Shown in pieces: positions 38,699 to 48,060 of a DNA stretch of 64,000 bases. Location: positions 62,001 to 126,000 of the forward strand of contig NZ_JAUHHE010000009.1 in assembly GCF_030410375.1 (NCBI RefSeq). The letters are read 5' to 3'. Source of the stretch: Zwartia vadi (GTDB lineage Bacteria > Pseudomonadota > Gammaproteobacteria > Burkholderiales > Burkholderiaceae_B). The position numbers were made by a program, and so were the translations under genes. The notes beneath the pieces are model-generated. The model saw only the letters and a list, made by a program, of their open reading frames with translations, ran no database searches and had not been told where the DNA came from. The stretch's first letter is position 1, and every line of letters begins with the position of its first letter.

Positions 38699-39538
38699 AT
38701 GTCTTCCATCAACAGCCCCTCACTTGATCGTACTGTTTCGCTCCCCGATGGCGCAGCACTACGGGTGCTGGAAGATGGTGCAGGACCTGCTCTTTTACTC
38801 ATCAGCGGCCTGGGTGGTACAGCGAATTTCTGGAATCCTTGCATTCCTGCGCTGGCGAAACACTTTCGTGTGATCAGACTCGATCAGCGCGGGATCGCAA
38901 AGAGTTCACGAGGGTCAGCACCCTGCACGATTGATCAACTGGCCCAAGATTGTCTGGACGTTTTAGATCATTGCAAGGTCGACCACGCCATTGTGCTCGG
39001 CCACTCCACAGGTGGCTGCATCACGCAAACTATGGCTTTACTTGCGCCAGAGCGCGTGCGTGCCTGCATATTGAGTGCGACATGGGGTAAACCAAGCCGT
39101 CATAGAAAGGAGCTCTTTGCCACACGACGCGACATGCTTTTTCGAGATCCTGTCGGCTATGCGTGCTCTTCGGTTTTCATGGGTCACGATGCGCATTGGC
39201 TTAACCAAAACTGGAACGTACTGGAAAACGCTCGAGCCAATGCCCCAATCACACCAGAGGCTCAGCGCATCGCCGCTGAACGTCTCGATGCCCTGGTTGC
39301 CTTCGATCGCAGCGCGGACATTCATCGCGTATCCGCCCCGACACTGATTCTTGGTGCGCAGGATGATTTAATCGTCCCTTCATTTCTTCAAGAAGAGCTC
39401 GCCACCTTGCTCAAAGATCCTGATATACATCTATTCGAGAGCGGCGGTCATTTTTTTCCAGTTACCCGTACACAAATTTTTATTCCAATCGTCTTAGATT
39501 GGTTACGCACACATTCCACACGGATCTCTCATGCTTGA
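38699..39538 (+). CDS. Alpha/beta hydrolase
   Basis: 279 aa single-domain alpha/beta hydrolase. Oxyanion region LLISGLGGT, nucleophile elbow GHSTGG, acid residue in GAQDDLIVPS and the catalytic His in ESGGHFFPV. Resembles 3-oxoadipate enol-lactonase-like carboxyl-ester hydrolases, but the substrate cannot be told. Its stop overlaps the start of the gamma-glutamyltransferase-like gene (39531), so the two are coupled. Confidence 0.85.
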   Translation: MSSINSPSLDRTVSLPDGAALRVLEDGAGPALLLISGLGGTANFWNPCIPALAKHFRVIRLDQRGIAKSSRGSAPCTIDQLAQDCLDVLDHCKVDHAIVLGHSTGGCITQTMALLAPERVRACILSATWGKPSRHRKELFATRRDMLFRDPVGYACSSVFMGHDAHWLNQNWNVLENARANAPITPEAQRIAAERLDALVAFDRSADIHRVSAPTLILGAQDDLIVPSFLQEELATLLKDPDIHLFESGGHFFPVTRTQIFIPIVLDWLRTHSTRISHA

Positions 39539-41105
39539 AAACTTTTCCAGTTCACAAACTACTCGTAAAACAGTTGTCTCCACCAAGGCAGGTGTTGTAG
39601 CCGCTCAGCATCGCAGGGCTGCGGAGGTTGGTGCAGCCGTGCTCAACGCAGGCGGTGACGCTGTCGATGCGGCCATCGCAACATCCTTCGCCATTGGGGT
39701 GGTTGAGCCCTGGATGAGCGGGCCGGCCGCAGGTGGCACGATGGTGTTGTGGCGAGCCAAGGAAGGCAAGGCCCACGTTATTGATTTTGGATGCAGATCT
39801 CCGCGCGAACTCAACCCCGCTGACTATCCCCTGAGCGGAGCCGGTAAATCCTCTGATTTGTTTCCATGGCCCTCCGTTGTAGAAGACCGCAACGTCATGG
39901 GCGCGACGGCGGTCGCCGTGCCTGGCGCTGTTGCGGGGATGGATCTCGCCCACAAGCATTTTGGACGCATGCCCTGGAAGGATTTGGTCACCCCAGCCGC
40001 CAAGCTAGCCGAAGCAGGCTTGTTAGTCGACTGGTATACAACACTCGTGACCGCGGCCAACGCGCGCGTGCTGAGCAAGGACCCTGACACCGCCAAGATG
40101 TTCCTGGACGAAGGACATTGGCCGATCGCCGGCGAATGGACTTCGCTCGCCGAAAAACATCTCAATCAAAAAGCCTTTGCGCAAACACTGATGCAAATCG
40201 CCGAAGGTGGTGCCAACGCGTTTTACAAAGGTGATATTGCCGAGCAATTGGCAAAGGATGTGCGCGCAAAAGGTGGCTGCTTGAGTGTGAAAGATCTTCA
40301 CGATTACCAAGCCTCTATGGTTGAGCCCCTTACGATCAACTATCGCGGGGGTCGTGTGTATGCAACACCCGGCCTGACTGGCGGTCCGACGTTTGGCAAA
40401 GCACTTGAAATTCTCGCTCGCGAGTTACAGCCAACGCAAGGCAAGCCTGGCGCCGCGACCTATGCGGGATTCGCTCGCGCACTCGATGCCGCGTTCAAGC
40501 TACGCCTTGAAAATATGGGCGATCACGAGTCGCCGAAAGCCCCGGGATCGACGACACATTTCAGTGTGGTCGATCGCGAGGGTAATATGTGTGCAGTGAC
40601 CCAAACCTTGCTTTCAATTTTTGGTTCACGTGTTGTATCGCCGTCCACAGGAATGTTGCTCAACAATGGCATCATGTGGTTCGATCCAGAGCCAGGCAAA
40701 CCCAACTCCCTTGCACCAAACAAACGATGCCTGGCCAACTACTCCCCGGTCATTGGCGAGGATTCGCAAGGTCGACGCTTTGCGATTGGCGCCTCGGGCG
40801 GGCGCAAAATTCTTGGTGCGGTCATGCAGCTCAGCTCTTTCATGATTGACCATGGGCTCAGCCTGGAAGAAGCTTTCCATACACCGCGGATTGATGTGAG
40901 TGGAGGCGGAAAAATCACTGCTGATCAAACGCTGCCTGCAGACGTGATCGCTGCCCTGGAAAAAGAAATGCCCGTGATTCAAACCCGCCGAAATATTTAT
41001 CCATACTCCTTCGCTTGTCCGGCAGGCGTGATGCGGGATGGCGAGATGAATATGGGCTGTACAGAAATCATGTCTCCTTATGGCGATGCCATTTCGGGAG
41101 GCTAG
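39531..41105 (+). CDS. Gamma-glutamyltransferase family Ntn-hydrolase
   Basis: 524 aa. Starts with the GGT large-chain pattern (VVSTKAGVVAAQHRRAAEVG, then GGDAVDAAIATSFAIGVVEP) and has the autoprocessing site at STTHFSVVDREGN, where a threonine becomes the new N-terminal nucleophile. No signal peptide, so a cytoplasmic enzyme, unlike E. coli Ggt. Some cytoplasmic relatives cleave acyl-amide substrates rather than glutathione. Coupled to the upstream hydrolase and the downstream PaiB-like gene. Confidence 0.88.
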   Translation: MLENFSSSQTTRKTVVSTKAGVVAAQHRRAAEVGAAVLNAGGDAVDAAIATSFAIGVVEPWMSGPAAGGTMVLWRAKEGKAHVIDFGCRSPRELNPADYPLSGAGKSSDLFPWPSVVEDRNVMGATAVAVPGAVAGMDLAHKHFGRMPWKDLVTPAAKLAEAGLLVDWYTTLVTAANARVLSKDPDTAKMFLDEGHWPIAGEWTSLAEKHLNQKAFAQTLMQIAEGGANAFYKGDIAEQLAKDVRAKGGCLSVKDLHDYQASMVEPLTINYRGGRVYATPGLTGGPTFGKALEILARELQPTQGKPGAATYAGFARALDAAFKLRLENMGDHESPKAPGSTTHFSVVDREGNMCAVTQTLLSIFGSRVVSPSTGMLLNNGIMWFDPEPGKPNSLAPNKRCLANYSPVIGEDSQGRRFAIGASGGRKILGAVMQLSSFMIDHGLSLEEAFHTPRIDVSGGGKITADQTLPADVIAALEKEMPVIQTRRNIYPYSFACPAGVMRDGEMNMGCTEIMSPYGDAISGG

Positions 41106-41107
41106 GC

Positions 41108-41767
41108 ATGTATTTACCCAAACATTTCGAACAGCAGGATCTTGAGTCTCTAACCGCCCTGGTAAAAGCCTATCCGCTCGGCACGCTCGTCACACAGCTG
41201 GAGGGGACGATCGAGGCCAACCATATTCCCTTTTTACTCGAAGGCACACTCGCAACCGGCGGCAAACTTATCGGTCATGTCGCCAAAGGAAACCCTGTCT
41301 GGAAGGACATCACAAGCGCTCAGGAATCACTCATTATTTTCCAAGGACCGGAAGCGTACATCACACCCAACTGGTATCCCTCAAAACAGGTTCACCATCA
41401 GGTCGTACCCACCTATAACTATGCCGTGTTGCACGTGTACGGTACGCTGTCCGTGACGCATGACGAGGCCGCCAAAAGGCGAATCGTAGAATCGCTCACC
41501 ACCTCAATGGAGCAAGCCCGACAAAGCATGTGGCGCGTGTCAGATGCGCCCGATGACTACATTGAAAAAATGCTCAATGCCATCGTGGGGATTGAACTGA
41601 CCATCACCCGAATTCAGGCAAAATGGAAAGTCAGCCAAAATCGCGATGCCGCGGATCGCGAGGGTGTTGCCCGTGGACTCTCCTCTGCAGACTCTTCTTC
41701 AAGGGATAAGCTGATGGGCGTGATCGTTCAACACGGAAAAGGCATTGGCATCGAACCGACAAATTAG
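41108..41767 (+). CDS. PaiB-family FMN-binding protein
   Basis: 219 aa. The N-terminal MYLPKHFEQQDLESLTALV and the GPEAYITPNWYPSK segment are typical of PaiB/FMN-binding negative transcriptional regulators, which have a split-barrel flavin fold. Start at ATG 41108, 2 nt after the GGT-like stop; a longer reading inside that gene is rejected. Its real function here may be a flavin enzyme rather than a repressor. Confidence 0.88.
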   Translation: MYLPKHFEQQDLESLTALVKAYPLGTLVTQLEGTIEANHIPFLLEGTLATGGKLIGHVAKGNPVWKDITSAQESLIIFQGPEAYITPNWYPSKQVHHQVVPTYNYAVLHVYGTLSVTHDEAAKRRIVESLTTSMEQARQSMWRVSDAPDDYIEKMLNAIVGIELTITRIQAKWKVSQNRDAADREGVARGLSSADSSSRDKLMGVIVQHGKGIGIEPTN

Positions 41768-42108
41768 CGACCGAGTTGCGCGGTGCAATCAACCGTTGCG
41801 TGAATCAACAGCTTGTTGTCATTATTTTTGTCAGGAAACTCTGTTGATACGACGCGACAACCCGTGACTTTTTCTATCGCTTCGATCTGTCGGGCCTTCT
41901 GCTTATCGTAATCCGTACCAATCCATCCACCCTGTTTGCCGCCGTAAGCCTCCCACTTGTCATTGCCAAGCGCAAGAATGCTGATTTCGCGCTGATCCAG
42001 CACCACAATCTGGCGGGCGGGATCACGGTGATAGTAGACCGCGCTACCCTGACAACCAGCAAGAGTCCCGGCAACCGCCACGCAGGCAACAAAAGGCAAC
42101 ATTTTCAT
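41764..42108 (-). CDS. Small lipoprotein of unknown function
   Basis: 114 aa with a lipoprotein signal peptide and lipobox LAGC (Cys19). The mature part is soluble with two further cysteines (TGCRVVS and TVDCTAQ) that could form a disulfide. No family recognised. Tail-to-tail with the PaiB-like gene, sharing 4 nt at the stop codons. Confidence 0.78.
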   Translation of the reverse strand: MKMLPFVACVAVAGTLAGCQGSAVYYHRDPARQIVVLDQREISILALGNDKWEAYGGKQGGWIGTDYDKQKARQIEAIEKVTGCRVVSTEFPDKNNDNKLLIHATVDCTAQLGR

Positions 42109-42258
42109 CTATATTCTCTGGTGTGGACACGAACAGCGTGACACCAAGCATAACGCTATTTTTTCATATTTCGCACTGAACCTCTCGCCCAATCGCTCGC
42201 GACTTGTTATCTTTATTCTTGTAAATTATTTTCTCAAATGCTTAAGGAACACACTCCC

Positions 42259-43047
42259 ATGTCAAAAGAAGGCGTACTTCAGATTCCCTCTCTCAAAGGC
42301 AAGGTCTCCGATGCGGAATGGCAAGCGCGGGTCGACTTGGCGGCTTGCTATCGACTAGTCGAGATGTATGGCATGGCCGACATGATCGCCAATCACATCT
42401 CGGCGCGTGTACCAGGCGAAGAGGGCACCTATCTGATCAATGCCTACGGCATGATGTACGAGGAAATCACTGCTTCTAGCCTGCTCAAGGTCGATCATCA
42501 CGGCAACATTCTGACCAAACCAGATTTTGGCGATCTCAATTACGGTATCAACAAAGCCGGCGCTGTGATTCATAGCGCAGTCCACCATGCACGTCCGGAT
42601 GTTGGCTGCGTGATCCATACGCACAGCTGGGCATCCATGGCTGTTTCTTCGCTTGAGTGCGGACTCCTGCCTTTGACCCAGACCGCCATGCGCTTCCTGA
42701 AAATCAGTTATCACGACTATCAGGGTGTCGTGCTCGACGAGGCAGAACAAGAGTCCCTGTGCAAGGACTTGGGCAACAGCGAAGCCATGATTTTGCGCAA
42801 CCATGGCGCGCTGACCGTTGGTCGCACGATCGGCGAAGCCTTTAATTGGATGCATCGTCTTGAACTCGCATGCCGTGCTCAGATTGGCGCCATGTCTTGC
42901 AATACGCCACTCGCCAAAGTTTCTGAAAAGGTTTTAGAAGAAACTTGGAACAACTATCAGCCTGGCACCCGTCGCCCCTATGGTGTGATGGAGTGGCCTG
43001 CGCTGCTGCGCAAGCTCGATCGAACGGACACTTCGTATCGCAACTAA
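42259..43047 (+). CDS. Class II aldolase/adducin family protein
   Basis: 262 aa from ATG 42259, with AAGGAA about 10 nt upstream; an ATG at 42238 precedes that site and is less likely. Class II aldolase fold with metal-binding HTHSW (VGCVIHTHSWASM) and the ILRNHGALTVG segment. Sugar-phosphate aldolases and decarboxylases share this fold; substrate unknown. Same strand as a 2-hydroxyacid dehydrogenase 36 nt downstream, suggesting a joint catabolic step. Confidence 0.85.
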   Translation: MSKEGVLQIPSLKGKVSDAEWQARVDLAACYRLVEMYGMADMIANHISARVPGEEGTYLINAYGMMYEEITASSLLKVDHHGNILTKPDFGDLNYGINKAGAVIHSAVHHARPDVGCVIHTHSWASMAVSSLECGLLPLTQTAMRFLKISYHDYQGVVLDEAEQESLCKDLGNSEAMILRNHGALTVGRTIGEAFNWMHRLELACRAQIGAMSCNTPLAKVSEKVLEETWNNYQPGTRRPYGVMEWPALLRKLDRTDTSYRN

Positions 43048-43083
43048 ACACTCCTAATTCATGCATTGACCAAGGTCCACATC

Positions 43084-44097
43084 GTGTCTATCCAGAAACT
43101 CAGCCGTCCCCCACGTATTTTGCTCTCTGATAAAACAGCAACAGAACTTGCTCCAAAAATCGCGGAAATTCTGGGGCCGGATGGTTATGTGCGTGTCACC
43201 GCGCAACAAATGCATGAAGGTACGGCCGATGCGGACTTTTGTTTTGTCTCGCGCGACATCACTGGCGCATCGACCAAACACAACATTCTGCCCGACACAC
43301 AGTACGTCTACGATGCCTTAAGACATTCAAAAGCACTGCAATGGGTCCACATCCACTCCGCAGGTGTGGACCGGCAAATTTTCATCGACTTGATGTCAAG
43401 AGGTGTCATGGTCACCAGCTCCTCAGGAGCCAGCGCCAGTCTGGTTGCTCAAACCGCGCTGACTGGTTTGCTGAGTCTGGCGCGTCGCTTTCCCCAGCTC
43501 GCCGCCGCGCAACGTGCCCACGCCTGGGAGCCCTTTTTCAAAGTTGGACTGCCGCCGGATCTCGAAGGGCAAACTGCCACAATCGTTGGCTGGGGACCGA
43601 TCGGTCAAAAGCTTGCTGGCTGGCTCAAAGCAATTGGCTTGAATATTGTCGTGGTGCGGCAGTCCGCCAGCTCAACGATTCCAGATACACGCGTCATTTC
43701 CTTTGATGACTTCAACAACATACTGCCGGAAACAGACTGGCTCGTGCTCGCGTGTCCGCTGACTGCGCAAACGACTAATCTGGTGAGCGCACACGCGCTG
43801 AGTCTGATGAAGCCCTCGGCGCATATCGTCAATATCTCGCGTGGTGCCGTCATTGACGAGCCCGCCATGATTGACGCCCTTAAAAATGGACGCTTGGAAG
43901 GCGCATATCTGGATGTTTTCGCGCAAGAACCTTTGCCGGCCGATTCGCCGCTATGGGATATGCCAAACGTCATCGCAACACCCCATACCGCAGGGTTTTC
44001 AGATGCGATTCTCAAGCGCATGGCAGATAAATTTTTAGAAAATCTCCGGCACTATGCACGTGGCGAAAACTTCATTAATGTGGCGCGCTTAAGCTAA
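43084..44097 (+). CDS. D-isomer-specific 2-hydroxyacid dehydrogenase
   Basis: 337 aa from GTG 43084 behind AAGG; an in-frame TTG at 43066 is weaker. NAD-binding motif GWGPIGQKLAGWLKAIG, then the catalytic Arg in NISRGAVIDE, Glu in FAQEPLP and His in TPHTAGFSD. Family members reduce 2-keto acids or oxidise D-2-hydroxy acids. Probably cotranscribed with the class II aldolase gene. Confidence 0.9.
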   Translation: MSIQKLSRPPRILLSDKTATELAPKIAEILGPDGYVRVTAQQMHEGTADADFCFVSRDITGASTKHNILPDTQYVYDALRHSKALQWVHIHSAGVDRQIFIDLMSRGVMVTSSSGASASLVAQTALTGLLSLARRFPQLAAAQRAHAWEPFFKVGLPPDLEGQTATIVGWGPIGQKLAGWLKAIGLNIVVVRQSASSTIPDTRVISFDDFNNILPETDWLVLACPLTAQTTNLVSAHALSLMKPSAHIVNISRGAVIDEPAMIDALKNGRLEGAYLDVFAQEPLPADSPLWDMPNVIATPHTAGFSDAILKRMADKFLENLRHYARGENFINVARLS

Positions 44098-44200
44098 TTT
44101 CACATTCAGGCACACGCATTCGGCTCGCTTAGCGTACAATATCACCACGGCACAACGTTCCAGTCCTCGTGCCTCGCTAAGCCCCAACTCTGTGGGCGCT

Positions 44201-44218
44201 CGCCTCCAAGGCGTTTTT
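44201..44218 (+). terminator. Short terminator-like hairpin upstream of the DEAD-box helicase
   Basis: CGCCT (44201-44205), loop CCA, AGGCG (44209-44213), then TTTTT. Located 103 nt after the dehydrogenase stop and 72 nt before the helicase start. It may end the upstream unit or attenuate the helicase gene. Confidence 0.45.
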
Positions 44219-44289
44219 ACTCCCTGTTCGTCTGCCCCGATTGGAGTCCACATTCACTTGTGGGCCGGCATGACGATGGAGCTGTTCTC

Positions 44290-45750
44290 TTGTCTACTTC
44301 GATTACTTTTGCTGACCTCGGGTTGGCCGATCCTCTTTTGCGTGCGATTGCCGATGCTGGCTATACCGCACCCACTCCCATTCAAGCACAAGCCATCCCC
44401 CGCGTCCTCGCTGGTGGTGACTTGCTGGCCGCTGCTCAAACCGGTACGGGTAAAACCGCAGGTTTTACCTTGCCCATCCTGCATATGTTGCTCGCCAAAC
44501 CACTCGAGCTTCGCAAACCAGGCCGTCCGCGCGTTCTTATTCTGACCCCGACGCGCGAATTGACCGCTCAGGTCGAAGAGTCGGTTAAAACGTACGGCAC
44601 GCATACGAAAATCTCCTCAATGGTGATTTTTGGCGGCGTCAATATCAACCCCCAAACCTCAGCGTTGCGTAAACCTATCGACATCCTGGTGGCCACACCC
44701 GGTCGTCTGCTGGATCATTGCCAACAGCGCAACGTTGATTTGTCAGGCGTCGAAATTCTAGTTCTCGACGAAGCTGATCGCATGCTCGACATGGGTTTTA
44801 TTCGCGACATCCGCAAGATTCTTGCCTTACTGCCAAGACAGCGTCAAAACCTGCTGTTCTCGGCCACTTTCTCTGACGAGATCCGTGAATTATCCAAAGG
44901 CGTACTAAACAACGCCTCAGAGGTGTCAGTTGCCGCACGGAACACGACCGCCGAGCGGGTCGATCAAACCGTTCACATGGTGGATCAGGCGCACAAACGC
45001 GACATTCTGAGCCATATCATCCGTGAAAGCGGCTGGCATCAGGTCTTGGTTTTTACGCGGACCAAACATGGCGCAAACCGCCTCGCTGAAAAACTTGTCA
45101 AAGATGGCCTATCCGCTTCGGCGATTCACGGCAACAAGAGCCAGGCCGCGCGCACCCGCGCACTCGATGACTTCAAAAAAGGCAAAGTTGCGGTCCTGGT
45201 TGCCACCGATATCGCCGCGCGCGGCCTGGATATCGATCAGTTGCCGCAAGTCGTAAACTTTGAGTTGCCCAACGTCCCCGAAGACTACGTGCACCGCATT
45301 GGCCGCACCGGTCGAGCAGGCGCTGCAGGTTCTGCTGTGTCTTTGGTGGATTCGAGCGAGATCAAATACCTCAAAGCCATCGAACGGATTATTAAAAAGC
45401 AGATTCCACAGCTTCCCGCCCCGACCGGCTGGACTGCCTCGCCTGCCTCCTCCCATGGCGCAGATGATGATGCACGTGCCGAAGGCCGTCGCGATGCACA
45501 GCGCCGGCCTCCCCAGCGCAGCGCGCGTCCCGGAGGTCCCTCGGGACTCGGTTCAGCCCGTCCGGCCCGCACCAGTCAAGGCACGGGCCAGGCCCCTCGC
45601 CGCGAAGGTCAGGGCAGTGGCCGAACCGCCTCAACGACCAGTCATTCCCCCACCCGCACGGGTACGGGCGGGCCGGTTCGTTCTGGCTCAGGCCCAAATG
45701 CCCCGAGCCAGGCGAATCGCCCCCGTCGTCCTGCCTTATTTAACAAGTAA
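44290..45750 (+). CDS. rhlE: RhlE-like DEAD-box RNA helicase
   Basis: 486 aa from TTG 44290, with GGAG (44278-44281) well placed; GTG 44260 is the alternative. Helicase core motifs in order: Q-motif [18 protein letters not shown], Ia [41 protein letters not shown]. The C-terminal tail (about 390-486) is rich in Arg, Gly, Pro and Ser and likely binds RNA. The rhlE name rests on core similarity and tail style. Confidence 0.88.
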   Translation: MSTSITFADLGLADPLLRAIADAGYTAPTPIQAQAIPRVLAGGDLLAAAQTGTGKTAGFTLPILHMLLAKPLELRKPGRPRVLILTPTRELTAQVEESVKTYGTHTKISSMVIFGGVNINPQTSALRKPIDILVATPGRLLDHCQQRNVDLSGVEILVLDEADRMLDMGFIRDIRKILALLPRQRQNLLFSATFSDEIRELSKGVLNNASEVSVAARNTTAERVDQTVHMVDQAHKRDILSHIIRESGWHQVLVFTRTKHGANRLAEKLVKDGLSASAIHGNKSQAARTRALDDFKKGKVAVLVATDIAARGLDIDQLPQVVNFELPNVPEDYVHRIGRTGRAGAAGSAVSLVDSSEIKYLKAIERIIKKQIPQLPAPTGWTASPASSHGADDDARAEGRRDAQRRPPQRSARPGGPSGLGSARPARTSQGTGQAPRREGQGSGRTASTTSHSPTRTGTGGPVRSGSGPNAPSQANRPRRPALFNK

Positions 45751-45762
45751 TCATGTCTGTTC

Positions 45763-45785
45763 ACAGGCTGGCGCGTCCAGCCTGT
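45763..45785 (+). other. Hairpin between rhlE and prfC
   Basis: ACAGGCTGG (45763-45771) pairs perfectly with CCAGCCTGT (45777-45785), loop CGCGT. No T-tract follows; the hairpin ends 13 nt before the prfC ATG, in the place of a ribosome binding site, and no Shine-Dalgarno is visible there. Confidence 0.7.
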
Positions 45786-45798
45786 AAAATGCGCCACC

Positions 45799-47409
45799 AT
45801 GAGTATTCAAGCTGAAGTTGCGCGACGCAGAACGTTCGCCATTATTTCCCACCCTGACGCCGGTAAAACGACACTCACCGAAAAGCTTCTGCTGTTCGCG
45901 GGTGCGATTCAGATCGCCGGCAGTGTCAAGGCACGCAAAGCCTCTCGCCATGCGTCCTCGGACTGGATGGAAATCGAAAAACAACGTGGTATTTCGGTTG
46001 CCTCCTCCGTGATGCAAATGGAATACCGTGATTGCGTCATCAACTTGCTGGACACCCCGGGTCACCAGGATTTCTCAGAGGACACCTATCGCGTTCTGAC
46101 CGCCGTGGATGCAGCGCTGATGGTCATCGATGCCGCGAACGGTGTCGAGCCGCAAACCATCCGTCTGCTCCAGGTTTGTCGGGCGCGCAATACACCTATC
46201 ATCACCTTCATCAATAAGATGGATCGCGAAGTTCGCGATCCCCTTGAGCTGCTCTCTGAAATCGAACAGCACATCGGCATGGACGCTGTCCCCTTTTCCT
46301 GGCCCGTTGGCATGGGCAAGGCTTTTGGTGGTGTCTTTGATATCCAGCGCGACCGTATGCGCCTCTTTCGTCCCGGTCAGGAACGACGCAACGACAGCAC
46401 GGACGACTTTATCGACGGACTGGATAACCCTGAAATCGCAACACGCTTCGGCTCGGCTTTCGATCAAGCAAAAGGCGAGATCGAACTCATCCAAGCAGCC
46501 GCTCCCGCTTTTGACCGTGACGCCTTTTTAGCCGGCAAACAAACCCCTGTCTTTTTTGGTTCCGCCATCAATAACTTTGGTGTGCAAGAAGTCTTGGATG
46601 CCTTGGTCGATCAGGCACCGCCACCCGGTTCACGCCAGGCACTCGAACGGATCGTATACCCTGATGAGCCAAAATTCACCGGTGTCGTGTTTAAGGTTCA
46701 GGCGAACATGGATCCCGCACATCGGGATCGCGTTGCCTTTGTCCGCGTCAGCTCAGGCAAATTTGAACGCGGCATGCGTCTCAAAGTGTCTCGCAACGGC
46801 AAAGAAATTCGCCCCAACAATGTGGTGTCTTTCCTGTCTCAACGTCGTGAACTCGTGGACGAAGCCTATGCAGGCGATGTCATTGGAGTCCCCAACCACG
46901 GCATCCTCCATCTTGGCGACGTATTGACCGAGGGCGAGTCCCTGCATTTCACTGGCCTGCCATTTTTTGCACCCGAGCTCTTCCAGGCCGTTGAAACCAA
47001 AGACCCGCTTCGTACCAAACAACTGCGCACAGGTCTACTCCAATTGGGTGAGGAGGGAGCAATTCAGGTCTTCAAACCGATTGCTGCCGGTGGTGCCTTG
47101 TTGCTTGGGGCCGTTGGTCAACTTCAGTTCGAAGTCGTTGCGCACCGACTGCAGGCAGAGTATGGTGCCGAGGCGCGCCTGATGCCTTCGCGATACAACA
47201 TGGCACGGTGGATTACCTCCGAAGATCCCAAAGAACTGCGCAAATTCATCGATGCGAACGCCTCGCATATCGCCTATGATGTCGTCGAAGCACCGGCTTT
47301 CCTTGTCTCGTCGACTGCGCAACTTCGGGTCGCCGAAGAACGCTATCCGGCGATTCGTTTTCATGCGATGCGTGAACACGGCGGTCAAGTGTTTGCCGAC
47401 AAAGTCTGA
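45799..47409 (+). CDS. prfC: PrfC, peptide chain release factor 3
   Basis: 536 aa GTPase that recycles RF1/RF2 from the ribosome. G1 HPDAGKTTLTEKLLLF, G3 DTPGHQDFSEDTYR, G4 NKMDREVRDP, followed by RF3-specific domains (FHAMREHGGQVFADKV at the end). The start lacks a clear ribosome binding site and follows a stable hairpin directly. Confidence 0.96.
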   Translation: MSIQAEVARRRTFAIISHPDAGKTTLTEKLLLFAGAIQIAGSVKARKASRHASSDWMEIEKQRGISVASSVMQMEYRDCVINLLDTPGHQDFSEDTYRVLTAVDAALMVIDAANGVEPQTIRLLQVCRARNTPIITFINKMDREVRDPLELLSEIEQHIGMDAVPFSWPVGMGKAFGGVFDIQRDRMRLFRPGQERRNDSTDDFIDGLDNPEIATRFGSAFDQAKGEIELIQAAAPAFDRDAFLAGKQTPVFFGSAINNFGVQEVLDALVDQAPPPGSRQALERIVYPDEPKFTGVVFKVQANMDPAHRDRVAFVRVSSGKFERGMRLKVSRNGKEIRPNNVVSFLSQRRELVDEAYAGDVIGVPNHGILHLGDVLTEGESLHFTGLPFFAPELFQAVETKDPLRTKQLRTGLLQLGEEGAIQVFKPIAAGGALLLGAVGQLQFEVVAHRLQAEYGAEARLMPSRYNMARWITSEDPKELRKFIDANASHIAYDVVEAPAFLVSSTAQLRVAEERYPAIRFHAMREHGGQVFADKV

Positions 47410-47433
47410 CCCCACGCAATTCAGAGATACCTT

Positions 47434-48060
47434 ATGTCCTGGCGCGCCCTCATCCTGTTTCTGTTGCTAGCCGTTATTGCCTCATGGCAGGGTGGGCGTC
47501 ACCTCGGCCTTTGGCTTGTCGAACAAGCCCCAGATTCCATTGCCTCAGCCTCCAGCTCTTCAGAGGACAGGGGACAGGTTCTGGATGCGGATGGTAAACC
47601 CCTCGCACCCCAGCCTCCTCAACCTCGCATTGATGGAACGCTCGGCGTACCGAAGGAAATGGAGCCTATCGAATGGAGCATTACCCCGGTGCTTGCCTCG
47701 CGTGCCGATGCCAACTCCTACAAAAAGGATGGGGAAGAAAACGAGGAGGATGAAGAGACAGAACAAGATGCAGACTCGCCCTCAAACGGCCAAGACACTG
47801 ACGGTGTGCGCACCGTTGACGTGCGAGCCCAGCAGACTGCGAATGCTCAATCTGCTCGCCCCGGTGGCACTGCTATCTCGCCACCCACAAATTGGCAAGA
47901 CGCACTCAAAAAAGAGCTGGCCCAGTGCAGCAGCTTAGGGTTTTTCAAACGTCCAAACTGCATCCAGTCCGCGCAGAATAAATACTGCGGACCCAATAAT
48001 GCATGGGGCAAAACAGCAGATTGTCCAAGTCGAGACGCCCCGGCGAATAGTGGCGGTTAA
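47434..48060 (+). CDS. Membrane-anchored protein with Cys-rich C-terminus, unknown
   Basis: 208 aa. One N-terminal helix (ALILFLLLAVIASWQGGRHL), then a long Pro/Ser- and Glu/Asp-rich disordered stretch (about 35-145), and a compact C-terminal motif with four cysteines (AQCSSLGFFKRPNCIQ, NKYCGPNNAWG, TADCPS). The C-terminal piece looks conserved and structured; the linker would let it reach across the periplasm. No function assigned. Shares 4 nt with the rpoN stop. Confidence 0.75.
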   Translation: MSWRALILFLLLAVIASWQGGRHLGLWLVEQAPDSIASASSSSEDRGQVLDADGKPLAPQPPQPRIDGTLGVPKEMEPIEWSITPVLASRADANSYKKDGEENEEDEETEQDADSPSNGQDTDGVRTVDVRAQQTANAQSARPGGTAISPPTNWQDALKKELAQCSSLGFFKRPNCIQSAQNKYCGPNNAWGKTADCPSRDAPANSGG

